Assembly (NCBI GenBank): GCA_023053545.1
Contig: JAKZAN010000004.1
Span: forward strand, 2,914,001-2,978,000
From: Lepidurus packardi
Taxonomy: Eukaryota > Arthropoda > Branchiopoda > Notostraca > Triopsidae
Direction of reading: 5' to 3'
Length of the DNA: 64,000 nt
In this document: in pieces, positions 36,300-49,783 of the stretch
Layout: each line of letters begins with the position of its first letter
Position numbering within the stretch: position 1 is the first letter of the stretch
Made by a program: the position numbers and the translations under genes
The notes under the pieces: generated by a model
What the model was told of the DNA's origin: nothing
Databases searched by the model: none
Seen by the model: only the letters and a program-made list of their open reading frames with translations

Positions 36300-38526
36300 G
36301 GATACTTTAGCGAGTATACTCGCTAAACGTACGTACTTCAAATAATTACGTACTTCAAAGTACGTAAAAAATATACGTACTTCAAAGCAGATTGGCTTTC
36401 AGCAGATTGACTGTCACGTGTCATAACACAAGCGGAATATTTGTATATATAACAAGCAGAAGTCAACAAACCTTCCTGGTTTCAGTTTTAGAATATGACT
36501 AAAGTTTACACGGGTATAGAAGTTTGTAGGTTTTAACAAAAGCACCCGCGGCACCCAATTTCGGGTTCCGTTATCTTTATGTTGGATTTTGTTTTTACTT
36601 GTCATTCAGTTTCGGTTATAAGGGAACAGGATACCAGCGGGCTTGCTAACTTGTCTAACAGGTACAGAGGGAAAGGGTGTGGAAAGCTTAAAGAAAGGAC
36701 TATTTAATATATTGAGGGAAGATGTGGGATTATAGGAGTCATTGTAATTCTATATGTTGGCTTTCAATTGATGCCAGAAAGAAAACGAGAAATATGCCGT
36801 AGCTACAATTATGGATCACAGTATAAAGATACAATTTACACATTAGAATAATACCTAGGCTAGACGGGAGGCTAAACCCTGTTAACTTTGTAAAGTGTCT
36901 CAGCTAGTCCCGGAACGGGGAATAGTTCATGGGTGCCCAGAGGACAAACTGAAATTTCATTTTAATAAAGCTTCAGCCTATGCTTAAGGCTAGACCTTCA
37001 CATACTTAAGCACTGTTCTGTCAAAAAGTCGTTTTCCTATCCCTTTCCTATCAGAAAGTGTTTTGCAACAGCAAAGGATGGATGTTTTTCCCATTTGCAC
37101 GTTTGACCAGCAGTGAATATGCTTTTCCAAGTTTTCTGCTCCGGATCGCTATGTTTTAAGAAACAAAAATATTGAAGCGAAAGGGATCCCTTCTTTCACA
37201 TCCGTGTTGTTCGTGTTGGGAAAGTAGACTTTCCCGAAGCGAAGGAATATGCTTTACAAAGCTTAAACCACGGATTAAACCTTTCCATTTCTTATTAGGT
37301 GTAGGACCATAACATAGTTAAACACATTATCGCTAGCAAGTCCATTCGAACGGCAAAAAATTGACGTTTCGCGTGTTCACATATGGCCAAAGAATTTGCT
37401 GTTTCTTTTTTTTTTAAATATTCGGGCAGAAATGTGTCTTCTGGTTCAGCTGCTAACCCTTGCGCAGAAGTTTAGCTAGGCCGCAATACCCCATTTCTTC
37501 TGGAGCTTGGTAGATCCACATTGTAATGTAGCTATACAATGTAGCATTGTATAGACGATTTTTCGTCTATTTACATTAAAAAACGTGCCCTCCATTTTAA
37601 GGAAGTCGATAAACCAGACACCACAGCTAGTAACCAAGACATTGTACATTATAATTATTAGAATACATGGATTTCAACAGATTATGCGATTGTGTAGAAA
37701 AGAAGTTCAGGAAGAAATGTGAAGGATGTCCAGATTTATGTTTTCCGTTGTTTTTACTGAATACTGTCGCGGATGTCCTTTTTCAAGCCTTATTTCTGTT
37801 GCTGTCCAAAGCCGGGCTGCCCAATCGTACAGTTGCCTCCCTTTTTATACCCAAAATATAGAAGACCCTGACTCTGACTATCATTACCTTTGACATTCTT
37901 CAATTAATCAACATTCTCCAACAAACATCAGCATTATTTGCTCTCCCTTGACAGTTTCCCCACAGTATACATTGTGACAACACGGATAAACCTGATCAAC
38001 TTTCATCAGTTTCAAGACACTAAATGGAAATTAAATTAATCAAAATGAATGTTCTAGTAGAAAATATATAATTAATATATTTGCTTTAATATATAATAAC
38101 TAAGTTTTTACAAGTAACAAAAACGGATTGGTAAAAATTATTTAATATTGAATTGTTTCTTTCTTTGATTACCTGGTGGCGCCACTAAGGTGTAAAAACG
38201 AGTTTGATAAAATTGTGTGTACTACTTGCCGTCTCAAATTCCTTTTCATTAACGGACAGTTGCGGGGAGGAGTTTACTGGCTTCAGTTTTCAAAACGTTA
38301 GCGGGTGCCGTCCATTGTGCTAAGGTATGTTTTAAGGTGTTTTTACAGAGTGGATCACCGCGTTATTAAGTGCGTCGTCAATAATCTTAAACTGACACTG
38401 TTAACTGTAGGAAAAATTCATAATACGTAAGTCTAATGAGAGTACGCGTACATTATCAAACGAATATATTATTTGGTTTAATTTAACTCTTTCGTTCGTT
38501 GGTTTTGTTTCATTTTCACAGTAGAA
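36300..38526. other. Intergenic region between transporter and kinesin genes
   Basis: Shared upstream region of two divergent genes. At 36305-36390 there is a cluster of ACGTACTTCAAA units (four copies, one inverted) next to the small palindrome GCGAGTATACTCGC. An ORF at 37667-37861 is not convincing. The kinesin 5' UTR has an acceptor (TTTTCACAG) at 38521, so a non-coding first exon lies upstream, probably near the GCGGGTGCC stretch at about 38300. Confidence 0.5.
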
Positions 38527-41500
38527 ATGGATGACGAAGCCGGGAAAGTGATACCCGTAAAAGTTGCTGTCCGAATCCGTCCTCTTGTATCTAAAGAAAT
38601 AAATGAAGGAGCACGTCCTTGTGTTACACCTGTACCTTCACAGCCACAGTTGGTTGTCAAAGGCTCTGGCGAAGCATTCACATACGACTATGTTTTTGAC
38701 AGTCAGACAAGTCAACTGCAATTCTACCAAACTGCAGTTTCTTCACTAATCTGCAAGTTGTTTAAAGGTAAAAAGATTTATAATTTTTTTCCGTAATTTA
38801 TTTCCCAGAGCTAACAAATTATTTTACTTTTAAATCGTTCCTAGGCTACAATGTCACAATTTTGGCGTACGGGCAAACAGGCTCAGGAAAAACCCACACT
38901 ATGGGCACAGCTGACACAGTAAGAACGGGCGAGGAAGAAAACTGCGGAGTTATTCCTCGAGCAATCTTGGACGTATTCCGCAGTATTGAAGACCGCCCAG
39001 ACTTTGAAACGTGCGTTAAGGTATCTTTCCTTGAGCTCTACAAAGAGCAAGTCTTTGACTTGTTATCGAAGAAGAGCAGAGAAGAATCAACTGTAGACAT
39101 TCGTGAAGACCCGAAGTCCGGAATTCGTCTCATTGGTATGACCGAAGTCGTCGTATCCAAACTCATTGACGCTATGAAATGTCTGGAATCGGTACGTTGA
39201 GCTTTCAAAACATTTTCGAGACCATCGAATTGACAAGAGGGGATCCTTTAGGGAAGCCAAGGCAGAAGAACAGGAGCTACAGCAATGAACAGTGTGAGTA
39301 GCCGTTCACATGCTGTTTTCACCTTACATTTGCAAATGAAAACCAAAGGGTAAGTTAATCTGGACTAATATCTAATTAAAAATTTCTTTATTGATAAAGT
39401 GTTTCATTTCAGTGGCGAAGTTATGACGGCCAAGTTCCATTTGGTTGATTTGGCCGGAAGCGAACGAGCGAACAAGACACTAGCATCCGGAGAACGGTTT
39501 AACGAAGGTGTGCATATTAATAAAGGGTTGCTAGTACTCGGTAATGTCATTTCCGCACTTGGTGAAAGTACGCGCGGCCATATTCCATACCGAGACTCCA
39601 AACTTACTCGTTTATTGCAAGGTATAACTTATTATTCCTAGTTTTGATCAAATTTGATTTCTTTCATTTTAAATTTAGTATCTTCATAACTGTTAAATTT
39701 TTGTCTTATTTTTCGTTGTACAACTTTGATGGGGATCAAATTATATTAATTTTCATATGATACTGTAGATTCACTTGGTGGAAATTCCTTCACACTTATG
39801 ATTGCCTGCGTGAGTCCAGCAGATACGAATTACGATGAAACTTTGGGCAGCTTAAGGTATGCAGACCGGGCTAGGAAAATCAAAAACAGGCCTATTATTA
39901 ACCAAGACCCAATAGCTGCCGAATTAGCTTCCTTGAAGCAACAAGTAAGATTGAGAGTTGATTTATATGAACTTCTTTAATATTTTGAATTTGATTTGCA
40001 AGCGATAATTTCTGCGTCAGCGAGTAGACTTATACTAATAGCGGACTTTTTTTGTCAGGTGCAATTACTTCAGTATCAACTAGCGCAGAATGGTGGTTCG
40101 GGAAATGGCATAACTGCATCTGGACCCAAAGTGGAGGAACTCCAGAGCAGAGTAAGAAATCTAGAAAGTGAGAATCATCAGCTGACGCGCGCATTACAAT
40201 CGGCACTGGAAGAGAACACAAATCTTTGCGAAAAAGCGATTATGGTAACAGTTTCGTTTGCCTTGTTCGAAGAATTTTTGCAAAACGTTGAAGTTTTATA
40301 GGCTGAAACTGCTCGCTGCGATTTGCAACGGCAATTAGATGAACTCCAAGCGGCATCCGAGCAAACTCTTGATCATATGAACGCCACTTTTGTAAAAGAT
40401 GGCAGTGAAGCTCTGCAGCAATCTGTGCATCACTTTAAGCAAGTGATGAGCAAGATATCCGAAATTCAAGTAAATTAACTTCCAGATTTCCGGAGTGGTT
40501 ATTTCACATCAATTAACTTTAACTGTATTTATTTCTCATTTATTTTGTACGATTTTTACACTTATTATGTAGTTCTTATTGCTAATTTGATATTTTTAGG
40601 AGGATCATCGCAAAGCAGAACGAACTCTGATCCAAATGGATATCGAGAAGCACCATGGCCGCAGAGATGAAGAGAGCCTGACATCCACATCTCCCAACAC
40701 AAGTTTAAAACGAAAACGTGAGGAAGATGAAGACGACGAGGACGAGTCAGAAGATTCAGAAACAAAGGAAAACGACAATAGAGAAGAAGCCACTGCCAAG
40801 AACAACCGTCTTTCAGAGTTTGGAGCTGCTTTGGCGTTACGCCAAGCCGCCCTTAGCCAAGATCTACAGGTATTATTTGGTTTTTACTTGATTAAAAGTG
40901 TGATTTTTTTTTTTGTGATTTGTTAATTTGTGAGTTTTAATAATGTATTATTAATTGTTTCCTTCAGAGTTTAAACGCACGCTTAGCAATGAAGGAAGAC
41001 ATGGTCTCGAAGCTCCGTGCAGAGAGTGGGAACGCGCAGGAGCGAGAGAGTTTGGTCATTTCATTGGAAGAGTTGCAACAGCAAGTTACGAGTTTGCAGA
41101 AAGAGAAAGATGACTTAAACGCAGCTCTCCAAAGCGCTCAAGCGAAATCGGCCTCGAGTAAACTGTCCGAAGAGCGCCGTAAACGGTTGCAAGACTTGGA
41201 ATCGCGTTTGGCAGAGCTGAAAAAGAAGATTGTGGACCAAGGACGAGTGATCAAGATGAAAGAGCGCCAAGAAGAGCAGATGAAGAAGATGAACAGCGAG
41301 ATTTTGATGATGAAGCAGCAGCGTGTGCGCATGGTACGCCAAATGCGCGAAGACAACGAGAAGTTTCGCTTATGGCGTCAAGAAAAAGAGCGTGAAGTGG
41401 TCCGCCTTAAGGCGCAAGAACGCAAGCGGGTGGGACAGATTGCCAAAATGGAAAGGCAGCACTGCCAGAAGCAAAACGTACTGCGCAGAAAGATGGAAGA

Positions 41501-43310
41501 TGCGATGACTGCCAATAAGCGCTTGAAAGTAACTCAATTCGAACTGTATGTAACTTTTCTTCTATTTTTTTTTTTGCTTAGGACGCTCTCGCACTGCAAC
41601 ACCAAGGCAAGAAGGGCAATCCTGACCATCTGCAAGAAGTGGGACCGCGCATTCGCCAGTGGGTGGATGGAGAGCTTTCCGTTTCGGTTTCCAGCAAAGA
41701 AGCTGTGAATGCGCTTGAAACTTTACTGGAAACAAGGAAGTCTTTGGCTCAAGAAAAAGTGAAACTGAAAGCGAAGTTGAATAGAATCCAAAGCCGATTC
41801 CCTGGATCCAGGAAAGAACAAGAAGAGGCGATCCAAAAGCGGTTAAGAGACTTGGAAGCAGATTTGGAACTGCGCTCTGCTCATATTGTTGAATTACAGC
41901 AGAAAATCGCGGACGCGAACTTAGGTAATCTTCTTTAGATTTCTTTTAGAAATTGTTTCTTTTGTTGGTCGTATTGCACTTAGTGCGACAATTAATGATA
42001 AATTTGTAATTTATTATTTGGATTTGGTATTGTAGAAGCTGCAGATAAAGTGCGTTGGGATGCGATTCAAACCATGTTGGAAGCGAAGATCGCCTTAAGG
42101 CATTTGTTTGATGCTGCTGTGTCTGCCAAGTTGGATGGCGTTTACAAAGTTCATGAGATTAAGGATATTCAAGCGGAACTAGAAGACGTACATGTAAAGT
42201 TTTTTAGATATATTTTTTATATTGTGTTTGATTGATTTTTGAAACTCTAGAGTCAGTGTGAGAAGGCTGTGACGAATCTAAGAGATGTAGAAGCTTCGAT
42301 CACTAATTTAAAACGTGGGCATGAGAACCATATTGCAGAGCTTCACCGTGAAAATGAGAGCAAGATGATCGAAGTGATGAAGCAAATCGTGGATCCCGTC
42401 GCAGATTCGGCATTGCATGAGCGGTTGACTTGTTTGGAAAAACAGGTTCACGACGTGAAAAGTCTCAAAGAGGAATTGTCTTTACGGAGCAAGGAATTGG
42501 AAGAATTGCGAAGGGAACGTCTCTTGAATGCTTCACGTGGCTTTGCCGTAAGCTCAACTCGAACTCCATTTCCTCGGTTAAATTTCATTTATTTTCTTTT
42601 ATTTAAAGGCATCAAATGACGAAGTGGACGAAAATGTGAAACCGAAAATGAAAACGAAGAAGACAACTGGAACGGTTTTAGTCGAAGCTCCGCTTTCAAG
42701 CAGTGACGATGAGAAGGATAATGATAATGACAGTGATCCTGATTGGGTCAAGACTCCTTTGTATAAACGCATTAAGAAAATGAAGGTAATAAGATTAATT
42801 TTGGATATCAAATAAGAGTGACATTTCTTTTTTAGGCTGTCTTTTACAATCGTCCACAAGAGGAGCCGACTACTGAACAAAATAAAGTTGGCAAAAGATC
42901 GCTAGGCTCATCCTGCTTGTGCATATCTGGTAAATGCAAGTCCTGCACGTGCGCCAATGATGGACGGAAGTGCAGTGATAAGTGTAAATGCTCGTCCACT
43001 GCTGGGAAATGTGGGAATCTGTTAGGAAACGATTTTTTCGAAAAGGACATGGTAAAATAACCTAAGAACTCTCGATTCTCTAAACTTACCTAAAACTGAC
43101 GTGTCTATCAAGGGAGGTGATGATTTGGATTCAACTTATAGTCTGCCGGCTAGATCAGCTCTGGCTTCTAAGTAAGTGTTCAATATGCTAATGAAGGCTT
43201 AATGTACTAATATTATATATCCTTTTTAAAGTGTTAAAGATATGGAGACTATTAGCCCAACCCCTACTAAGCCGAAACGTTCTCGTTCCAGGTTACCTGC
43301 AATGGAATGA
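38527..43310 (+). CDS. KIF4: Chromokinesin, KIF4 type (kinesin-4 family)
   Basis: Sixteen exons: 38527-38767, 38845-39191, 39252-39349, 39413-39621, 39769-39944, 40059-40244, 40302-40469, 40600-40869, 40968-41528, 41582-41924, 42036-42193, 42251-42547, 42609-42785, 42836-43051, 43113-43171, 43232-43310; 1194 aa (human KIF4A 1232). The N-terminal motor has P-loop GQTGSGKT (90-97), switch I NSVSSRSH (209-216), switch II DLAGSE (241-246) and the neck start [14 protein letters not shown] long coiled coil follows, broken by an acidic, basic-flanked insert at ~500 ([16 protein letters not shown]). A Cys-rich CXC-like domain occupies ~1104-1139 ([13 protein letters not shown] and following), which in KIF4 binds DNA or an Fe-S cluster. 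The basic tail is [16 protein letters not shown]4 works with PRC1 and condensin on the spindle midzone and chromosomes. All introns are short. Confidence 0.96.
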
Positions 43311-43398
43311 TGTTAATTGGTTACGCGAATGTTGCTTTTAATGAACTGAGTGATGTTTTTTTTTATTATTATTTTAATTCTTGTCTGAAATTTGTTTT

Positions 43399-44055
43399 TT
43401 AACTAATTACAATTTGGGAAACGGTCCGACAAATTAAAATCCAAATAGTTGTACTTATGGCACCTGGAATGCCAGTTGTAGTACTGAGCAGCCACCCGAA
43501 GGGGTACAACCACTCTTGGGGAAGAATTAATACTGGGATGCTAAAGCCTGTGATGCCAATGTATGTCAAAGCAAGGCCCTAAGAACAAGCTATACATATA
43601 GTGTACGCGTAAAGAAAATGTTCAAAATTAAATTACCACAACAATTTGTGTCCATTTGATTATACGTGTTCTGTCGTGCTCTATTGGCTCAACAGTTTCC
43701 TTCACTGAAGAAAAGTTGATAATTTGATTTAAAGTCAAGGTGAAGAATTTTAAATTAGTTTTACTTACACTTTTGCACCAAATCTTGTTCCAAAGACCGG
43801 AGTTTACGTTGGGCACGGGCAAAGCGAGCGAATTCGCGAACGGCAGATATTTCTGCAACGTTTTCTCTTTCATTTCGAATATCTTCGCGAAGCTTTTCAA
43901 GTGCCGGGTTACGATTATTTGCCTTTCGGTACAGGAACACCTTAAAAAGAGGAAGCTGGAGTAACAGTACATAGTGAATAAGAAATTATTACTCGGTTGA
44001 CAATCTTTGGAACCCAAACTCCGAAAAACGTCAGCAGAATAATTATGAAAAACAT
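43399..44055 (-). CDS. GET1: GET1/WRB, receptor subunit for tail-anchored protein insertion
   Basis: Four minus-strand exons: 44055-43993, 43940-43769, 43704-43637, 43578-43399; 160 aa (human WRB 174). The N-terminal transmembrane helix (MFFIIILLTFFGVWVP) is followed by the cytosolic coiled coil KLREDIRNERENVAEISAVREFARFARAQRKLRSLEQDL, in which the EFAR(Y/F)AR motif marks the family. Two C-terminal membrane segments then include LPQEWLYPFGWLLS and GAISTTIWILIC. With CAMLG/GET2 it forms the ER receptor that takes tail-anchored proteins from the ATPase GET3. It lies tail-to-tail with the kinesin gene; the stop codons are 88 bases apart. Confidence 0.93.
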
Positions 44056-45174
<1,119 letters not shown>

Positions 45175-45649
45175 TTCCCTAGCAATTCCCTAGGAATAGA
45201 TTTTCCCCCGTACATAATAATACTTACCAAGCAGAAATTAGTTCCACTTGGCTCCTCCTTTTCGATCTATTTGGCAACAGACTTCCACACAGGGATGTCT
45301 CCCTGTGTAGAAAGTGTAAAATTTTAACTCTAAGCAGCTTCGTAACCTGGTAACAAAAGGCCCAAAGCAAAGGGGCAGCATGTTCCCTCTACATACAGTG
45401 GAACCTCTCTTAACGAGCATAATTCGTTCCAGAATCTTGCTCGTTATGTGAAACATTCGTTAAGCGAAACTGATTTTCCCATATAAATCAATGTAAAACA
45501 CGATAATGTGTTCCATGCAAAATATTTTTTGTAACGTTTATTCAAATAAAATTACATGCTTATAAATTGTTAAAGATCGTAACAACCTGGAAAAAAAACA
45601 TTTTCAAAAATCCAAACTCGCTTATTACTTATTAACTAATGACAAATAA

Positions 45650-46687
45650 TTAATTCTTTTTTACTAGAAAGCTGTCTAGAGGCATTTGTTTTTGCCGACT
45701 CTTTAAAATTTGGTGAAAATGTGACATAGCATTATCATTGAATAAATTTGTAGCACGCATAGCCACCTCCTTATTAGGATGATGCTTATTCTCAATGTAC
45801 GATGAAACAGTTTCCCATGCTTTCAGCATTTCTCTTATTACGCCAGAAGATTGTTGCTCTGCTACTTCCTCTTCCTCCACTGACAAACTCTCCTTCATAA
45901 CTTCTTTCTGTGAAATACGATCCAACTCCATAAGCTCTTCAGTGATCAGCTCTTGATTGTGCTCTTCCACAAGCTCTTGTGGAAGAGCACATGCAATGCC
46001 TGGCTTGTGGCCAGGCATTGCATTCTCCTCTGCTGTTATATAGGTTCGCTTCGGCCTCTTTTTCCAGAAGAGACCCGTCTCGTCACAATTAAAAATTTGT
46101 TGTGACAAGTAACCCTTAAAATCCACGAGCTTCTTGAAGTCGCCGATGAAGTTTTCTGCTGCCGTCGCTTGAACCGTCGCTGGAAAAGGCTTAAAAAAAT
46201 GCCTCACAACGCTGTGAATGCCGGTTCTTCTCTTAAACTTCTCGAACCATCCACGACTTCCCTTAAATTGTTCTTCATTTTCGGCACTTGATGATCCTGA
46301 CGATTTCTTAATAAGGTCGGCGAATATAGCTTTTGCCTTCTCACAAATGATGTTTTCGTTAATAGTATCGCCTTGCAATCCCTTTTTGTTTATCCATATG
46401 AGAAGCAACTTTTCAACATCATCAAGAATACGTAAACGTTTTGAAGACATTCTTGACACTCCCTTTGAAGCATTTATCTCCTTAATTTTGTCCTTGTTCT
46501 TGAGGATAGTGCAAATCGTTGATGTAGATCGATTGTATGAGCGCGCTAGATCAGCTACGCCTACACCAATTTCTCGCTTTTCAATGATTTTACGTTTCAT
46601 TTCTACAGTTACTTTTATTCTCTTATGGCTGTCTTCTTGCGGCTTTTTCTTCGGGTACATTTTTGCAAGGGTTACTAAACTTTGCAC
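45650..46687 (-). pseudogene. Tigger transposase with most of the DDE domain deleted
   Basis: A 345-codon frame. The N-terminal helix-turn-helix (VEMKRKIIEKREIGVGVADL) and the CENP-B-type second HTH (GWFEKFKRRTGIHSVVRH) bind the terminal repeats in this family. The first catalytic Asp is present in FNCDETGLFWKKRP. Immediately after ENAMPGHKPG the protein jumps to the C-terminal acidic tail (IACALPQELVEEHNQ), so the second and third catalytic acids are missing. The frame is otherwise open, and the N-terminal DNA-binding half could still be translated. Two perfect hairpins mark the junction (45959-46022). Confidence 0.88.
45959..46022. repeat. Two adjacent perfect hairpins at the transposase deletion junction
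   Basis: Hairpin 1: GTGCTCTTCCACAAG (45959-45973), loop CT, exact inverse 45976-45990. Hairpin 2: TGCAATGCCTGGC (45992-46004), loop TTGTG, exact inverse 46010-46022. Only one base separates them. Confidence 0.95.
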
Positions 46688-47141
46688 ACAACAAAATACA
46701 AATAATGTCTGAACATAAGTTAAGAAAAATGTGTGATCACATGCGACACTAACGTGCTAACGGTACGAGTGCTGAACACAGACTGACGCAATGACGCGGA
46801 AGTCCCGGCTCACAAGTGCGTCATACGTTATGTGACTTCCCTTTCTGCGTCACTCGTTATGCGAAATGTCGCTCGTTAAAGGGCAATAGCCACGAGTATA
46901 GCGTATTGATATTTGGATGGATTCTTATTGTACACATTATTCTAAGAACGGGAAAATTTGTTTCAAATTTTTCCGACTAACCGTTTCCGAGTTATTGGCT
47001 TGCGAAGTTTTGGCAATTTTCCCGCCACTAGAACCGTGACGTCAATAACGGGAACAGCGCTAGAGTTGTGGCTTACGGGCGCTTCGTATACACTGGCTTT
47101 GTGTAGGCTTCCTCTGTGCTGTGTGATTTTTAGTGGAAAAA

Positions 47142-48357
47142 ATGGCAAGTAATCTGCCATCAAAGACAAATAACCATAGTGGTAACTATTGTGTTGCTTA
47201 CGGTTGCAATAACAGTGGAAGATCTGGTGTAGGGATATATACATTCCCAAAAGACGCAGAAAGAAGACGGCAATGGGTGTTGCAAGTGCAAAGGACTAGG
47301 GCTGATTTTGTGGAAGCCACATGTAAATCGGCGTCTCTCTGTGGTGATCACTTCACCGAAGATCAATTTGACGGTAGTGTTGATCGACAGTTAGCAATGG
47401 GATTTCGGGCTAAAAGGCGTGGTAGGAGTTTGTTGCCAACCGCTATCCCTACTAAGTTTGATAGGCCGGCTACTGTGTCTGGGCTGCGAAGTCCACCCAA
47501 ACCTCGGAAAACCTCAGCTATTGAGAAAAGACAACGCCATAACGTAAATATACTCCAACGTTTGAAGACAAAATAGGGTAATGACATATGCACGTTTTAG
47601 ATTATCCAAGAATTGCTGCTTCAAGGCGAAAGTACAAGTTCTGTCCCAACAGTTGCCACAAGCACTTGTACGTCAGACTCGGTGCCTGACTTAGTTTTTT
47701 CGGAGTCCACACCCGCAATTGATCTGGAAAACAATGAAGAAGAAGTGACTTTGGCCGAAGCTAACATGAAAGATTTCTCTTGTCAATTTTCCGGAGTTGA
47801 AATGGCAGACTTTTCTTGTCAGTTCTCCGGTATGACGACCCAAGACTTCTCTTGTCAGTTTCCTGAGGACGGGCTACTTTTGCCGGTAAATAGGATACCA
47901 ATGCATATCAAACGTTCTAAATTGGAGAAACTATATGTAGGAAAAGAACCCGCTTCCAAGAAGCAGTACCTTTACCTCAGAAAACCTGAATAGTACCCTA
48001 ACTGAACAGGGCTATCCCTTTGACGACGATGTAGATTTTGAACCGGACGACGAATACGAGGACACGGAATCGGACATTTCACCCGTGAAAGAGTAAATTA
48101 TATTGATCCAAGAATGTATTCTATATAAAGGCATTTACTTCTAGGGAACAAGCTAGCTCTCCAATTCCACCTTTTGATCAAAGAAACAAAGAACGCAAAT
48201 TTATGGTTTTCGAGAGTCAGTTGCGAACTCAGATCGCGAAGGAAGGCAGATCGCGAGTTCCGCCACCCATGTGCAGCACGTATTATCATCCGGATAAGCG
48301 GAAAGCTGTGGACGAAAAAGTTACTCGCTTCAAAAAACCGAAGCAAAATAATGAGTA
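47142..48357 (+). CDS. THAP-domain protein
   Basis: Exon 1 (47142-47543) encodes the N-terminal THAP zinc finger: C2CH ligands in CVAYGCNN and CGDHF, with the conserved Trp (RRQWVLQVQR) and Pro in FPKD. It splices (AAC|GTAAAT, acceptor at 47600) to an exon with IIQELLLQGES and three 12-residue repeats beginning DFSCQFSG (47772-47866). Two further coding segments are visible: an acidic one ending SPVKE (about 47989-48090) and 48147-48357, which includes KERKFMVFES and ends KPKQNNE. VFES resembles the spacer before the DDE domain in THAP-bearing transposases, but no DDE domain follows. The join between the second and third segments is unresolved because phases do not match by eye; it may be frameshifted. 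THAP proteins bind DNA; many derive from P-element-like transposons. Confidence 0.75.
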
Positions 48358-48762
48358 ACAAAAAGCTTAGCTTGGGAAACGGTTTCTTTCTTTTTTTTTT
48401 GTCATCTGACCAAGAATGAGGGGATTTTTACGAATGATTTTTAGCCCTGAAAATAAATGAAAAGCTTAGCTTATGAAACGGAATTTTTTGTTGATTTCAT
48501 ATGACCTTAGCCCTGAAAAGGGCTCGGGCAAGGCCAGGGTCGAAAGGCGTCACGCATCGTTATCAGGCGTCAGGCATCCACTCCGAGTATCCGACATACT
48601 GGCCAGTTGGATCTGGAAACTTGCTTTTGATGAAATGTTCAACACATGCTGGCAAGGGCTTTCTCGTCCTCGCTCCCAGTATCTTATACACGTTCGTGGT
48701 AACAGCACGGTAGGCGCTAAACCTGTTCCTCCTAACACATAAAATTTTACTTCAAAGCTTGA

Positions 48763-49343
48763 TTAGCCATACTTTATGAAATACCTGTTGGGATCTACAT
48801 CATCAGCAAACGGCAAATGTTTTTTCCGGGCACTAGCGTAAGTACACCAGCTAAGGTATACATATTCCAGGACTGCCGGATGCAGCAAATGAGGAATAGC
48901 TTCCATTTCTGTATAGCACTTTGCCTGCTGATGTGGAAAGTCCTCGTTATTAGCGTCGATTTTGGCTAAAAAGTGACGATTTCTCCTGCAACAGAAATTG
49001 TTGACAGGAAGAGGCATCCTAACGCACTTCCCACAATCACACCTACAACATACTGTACAGTTAGAAGCACGTGATGTTTTATAATAAGTTACCAGTCAGA
49101 AACTTCAGACTCTCCAGAATCTCCAGGTCCAGAATCTGCAGCTACAAGTGATGTTGAAACACTAACACTGGCACGTGGGTTTGGCATTGGCAACCTTTGA
49201 GCCCTATATGGCTCAAACTGGTAGGCCTGAGCACACGCAACTATTGGCACAGGAATGACAAAAGCCTGGTCCAATTCCGTCCCTTCATCCTCTACAAAGG
49301 GGCTTCTATCAAAATAAACGCTCTCGTCGAAACCTTCAGCCAT
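48763..49343 (-). CDS. P2X7 cytoplasmic (ballast) domain-like zinc protein
   Basis: Two minus-strand exons, 49343-49093 and 49042-48763, give 176 aa. The first exon encodes a poorly conserved acidic N-terminus (MAEGFDESVYFDRSPFVED). The second begins W-CDCGKCVRMPLPVNNFCCRR, and continues with CYTEMEAIPHLLHPAVLEYVYLS and NRYFIKYG. This Cys pattern and spacing (CxCGxC, MP, CC, then a single C followed by HP) match the C-terminal domain of vertebrate P2X7 receptors, which binds zinc. In invertebrates it occurs as stand-alone or transposon-associated proteins. No channel transmembrane segment is present. The start ATG lies ~48 bp from a palindromic core repeat (49391-49441). Confidence 0.82.
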
Positions 49344-49390
49344 TTTACTCGCTTTGTCTATCACTTTGTATATGTTGCGACCCAAGTAGA

Positions 49391-49441
49391 GCCTCTACCC
49401 GAGTTCGAACTCGGGTAACCCAAGTTCGAACTCGGGTAGCA
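49391..49441. repeat. Isolated palindromic core repeat
   Basis: ACCCGAGTTCGAACTCGGGT followed by ACCCAAGTTCGAACTCGGGT, two nested palindromes of the same family as 13970-14036 and the array at 56505. It lies in the 5' flank of the P2X7-domain gene. Confidence 0.85.
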
Positions 49442-49763
49442 ATATTTGACACTAAAGTTCTCCACACCTACACAGTTTTTGCAAGTGAAATTAACAATAC
49501 CGTTTATTGCTTTAGTTATCTTTAATTTGGCATTATTACCTTGGCAGTAATTTCACAACTTATTTAAATATGTATCTTCGAAGTTTACATGACAAGTTTT
49601 GTTTACAGTGGAGTGTAGACTACTTTACTTGGAGGCGTTGCATGTAGGAGGGGCTACTTAGAACTGCAGTTTACGCCACTTGTGTCGACTTTCATCACTA
49701 AAGAGTAGAGTTGTGCTTGTCACTCCTCAATTTATATGTATCATTATTTTTATTATTGTTTTT

Positions 49764-49783
49764 GGGGTACAGTACTTGAAAAG
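49764..49783. repeat. Element X copy B, left stub
   Basis: GGGGTACAGTACTTGAAAAG, identical to 2522-2541. It ends with the TTGAAAAG target duplication of the MULE and continues beyond that element at 54502. Confidence 0.85.

Larger units (their letters stand above)
45396..46896 (-). mobile_element. Tigger/pogo-family DNA transposon, internally deleted
   Basis: The left terminus, CAGTGGAACCTCTCTTAACG after a TA, is the classic Tigger end. The right end, near 46896 and followed by TA, is diverged but keeps the inverse of TTAACGAGC. The 1.5-kb body contains one minus-strand transposase-derived ORF (45650-46687). Confidence 0.85.

Noticed and set aside
36414..36605. Minus-strand ORF beginning MTSKNKIQHK as first exon of the SLC17 gene
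   Set aside because: No good donor in the needed phase 2; the true first exon stays unresolved.
37667..37861. 64-codon ORF with several cysteines and a hydrophobic stretch
   Set aside because: Isolated, no splice partners and no recognised family; likely chance.
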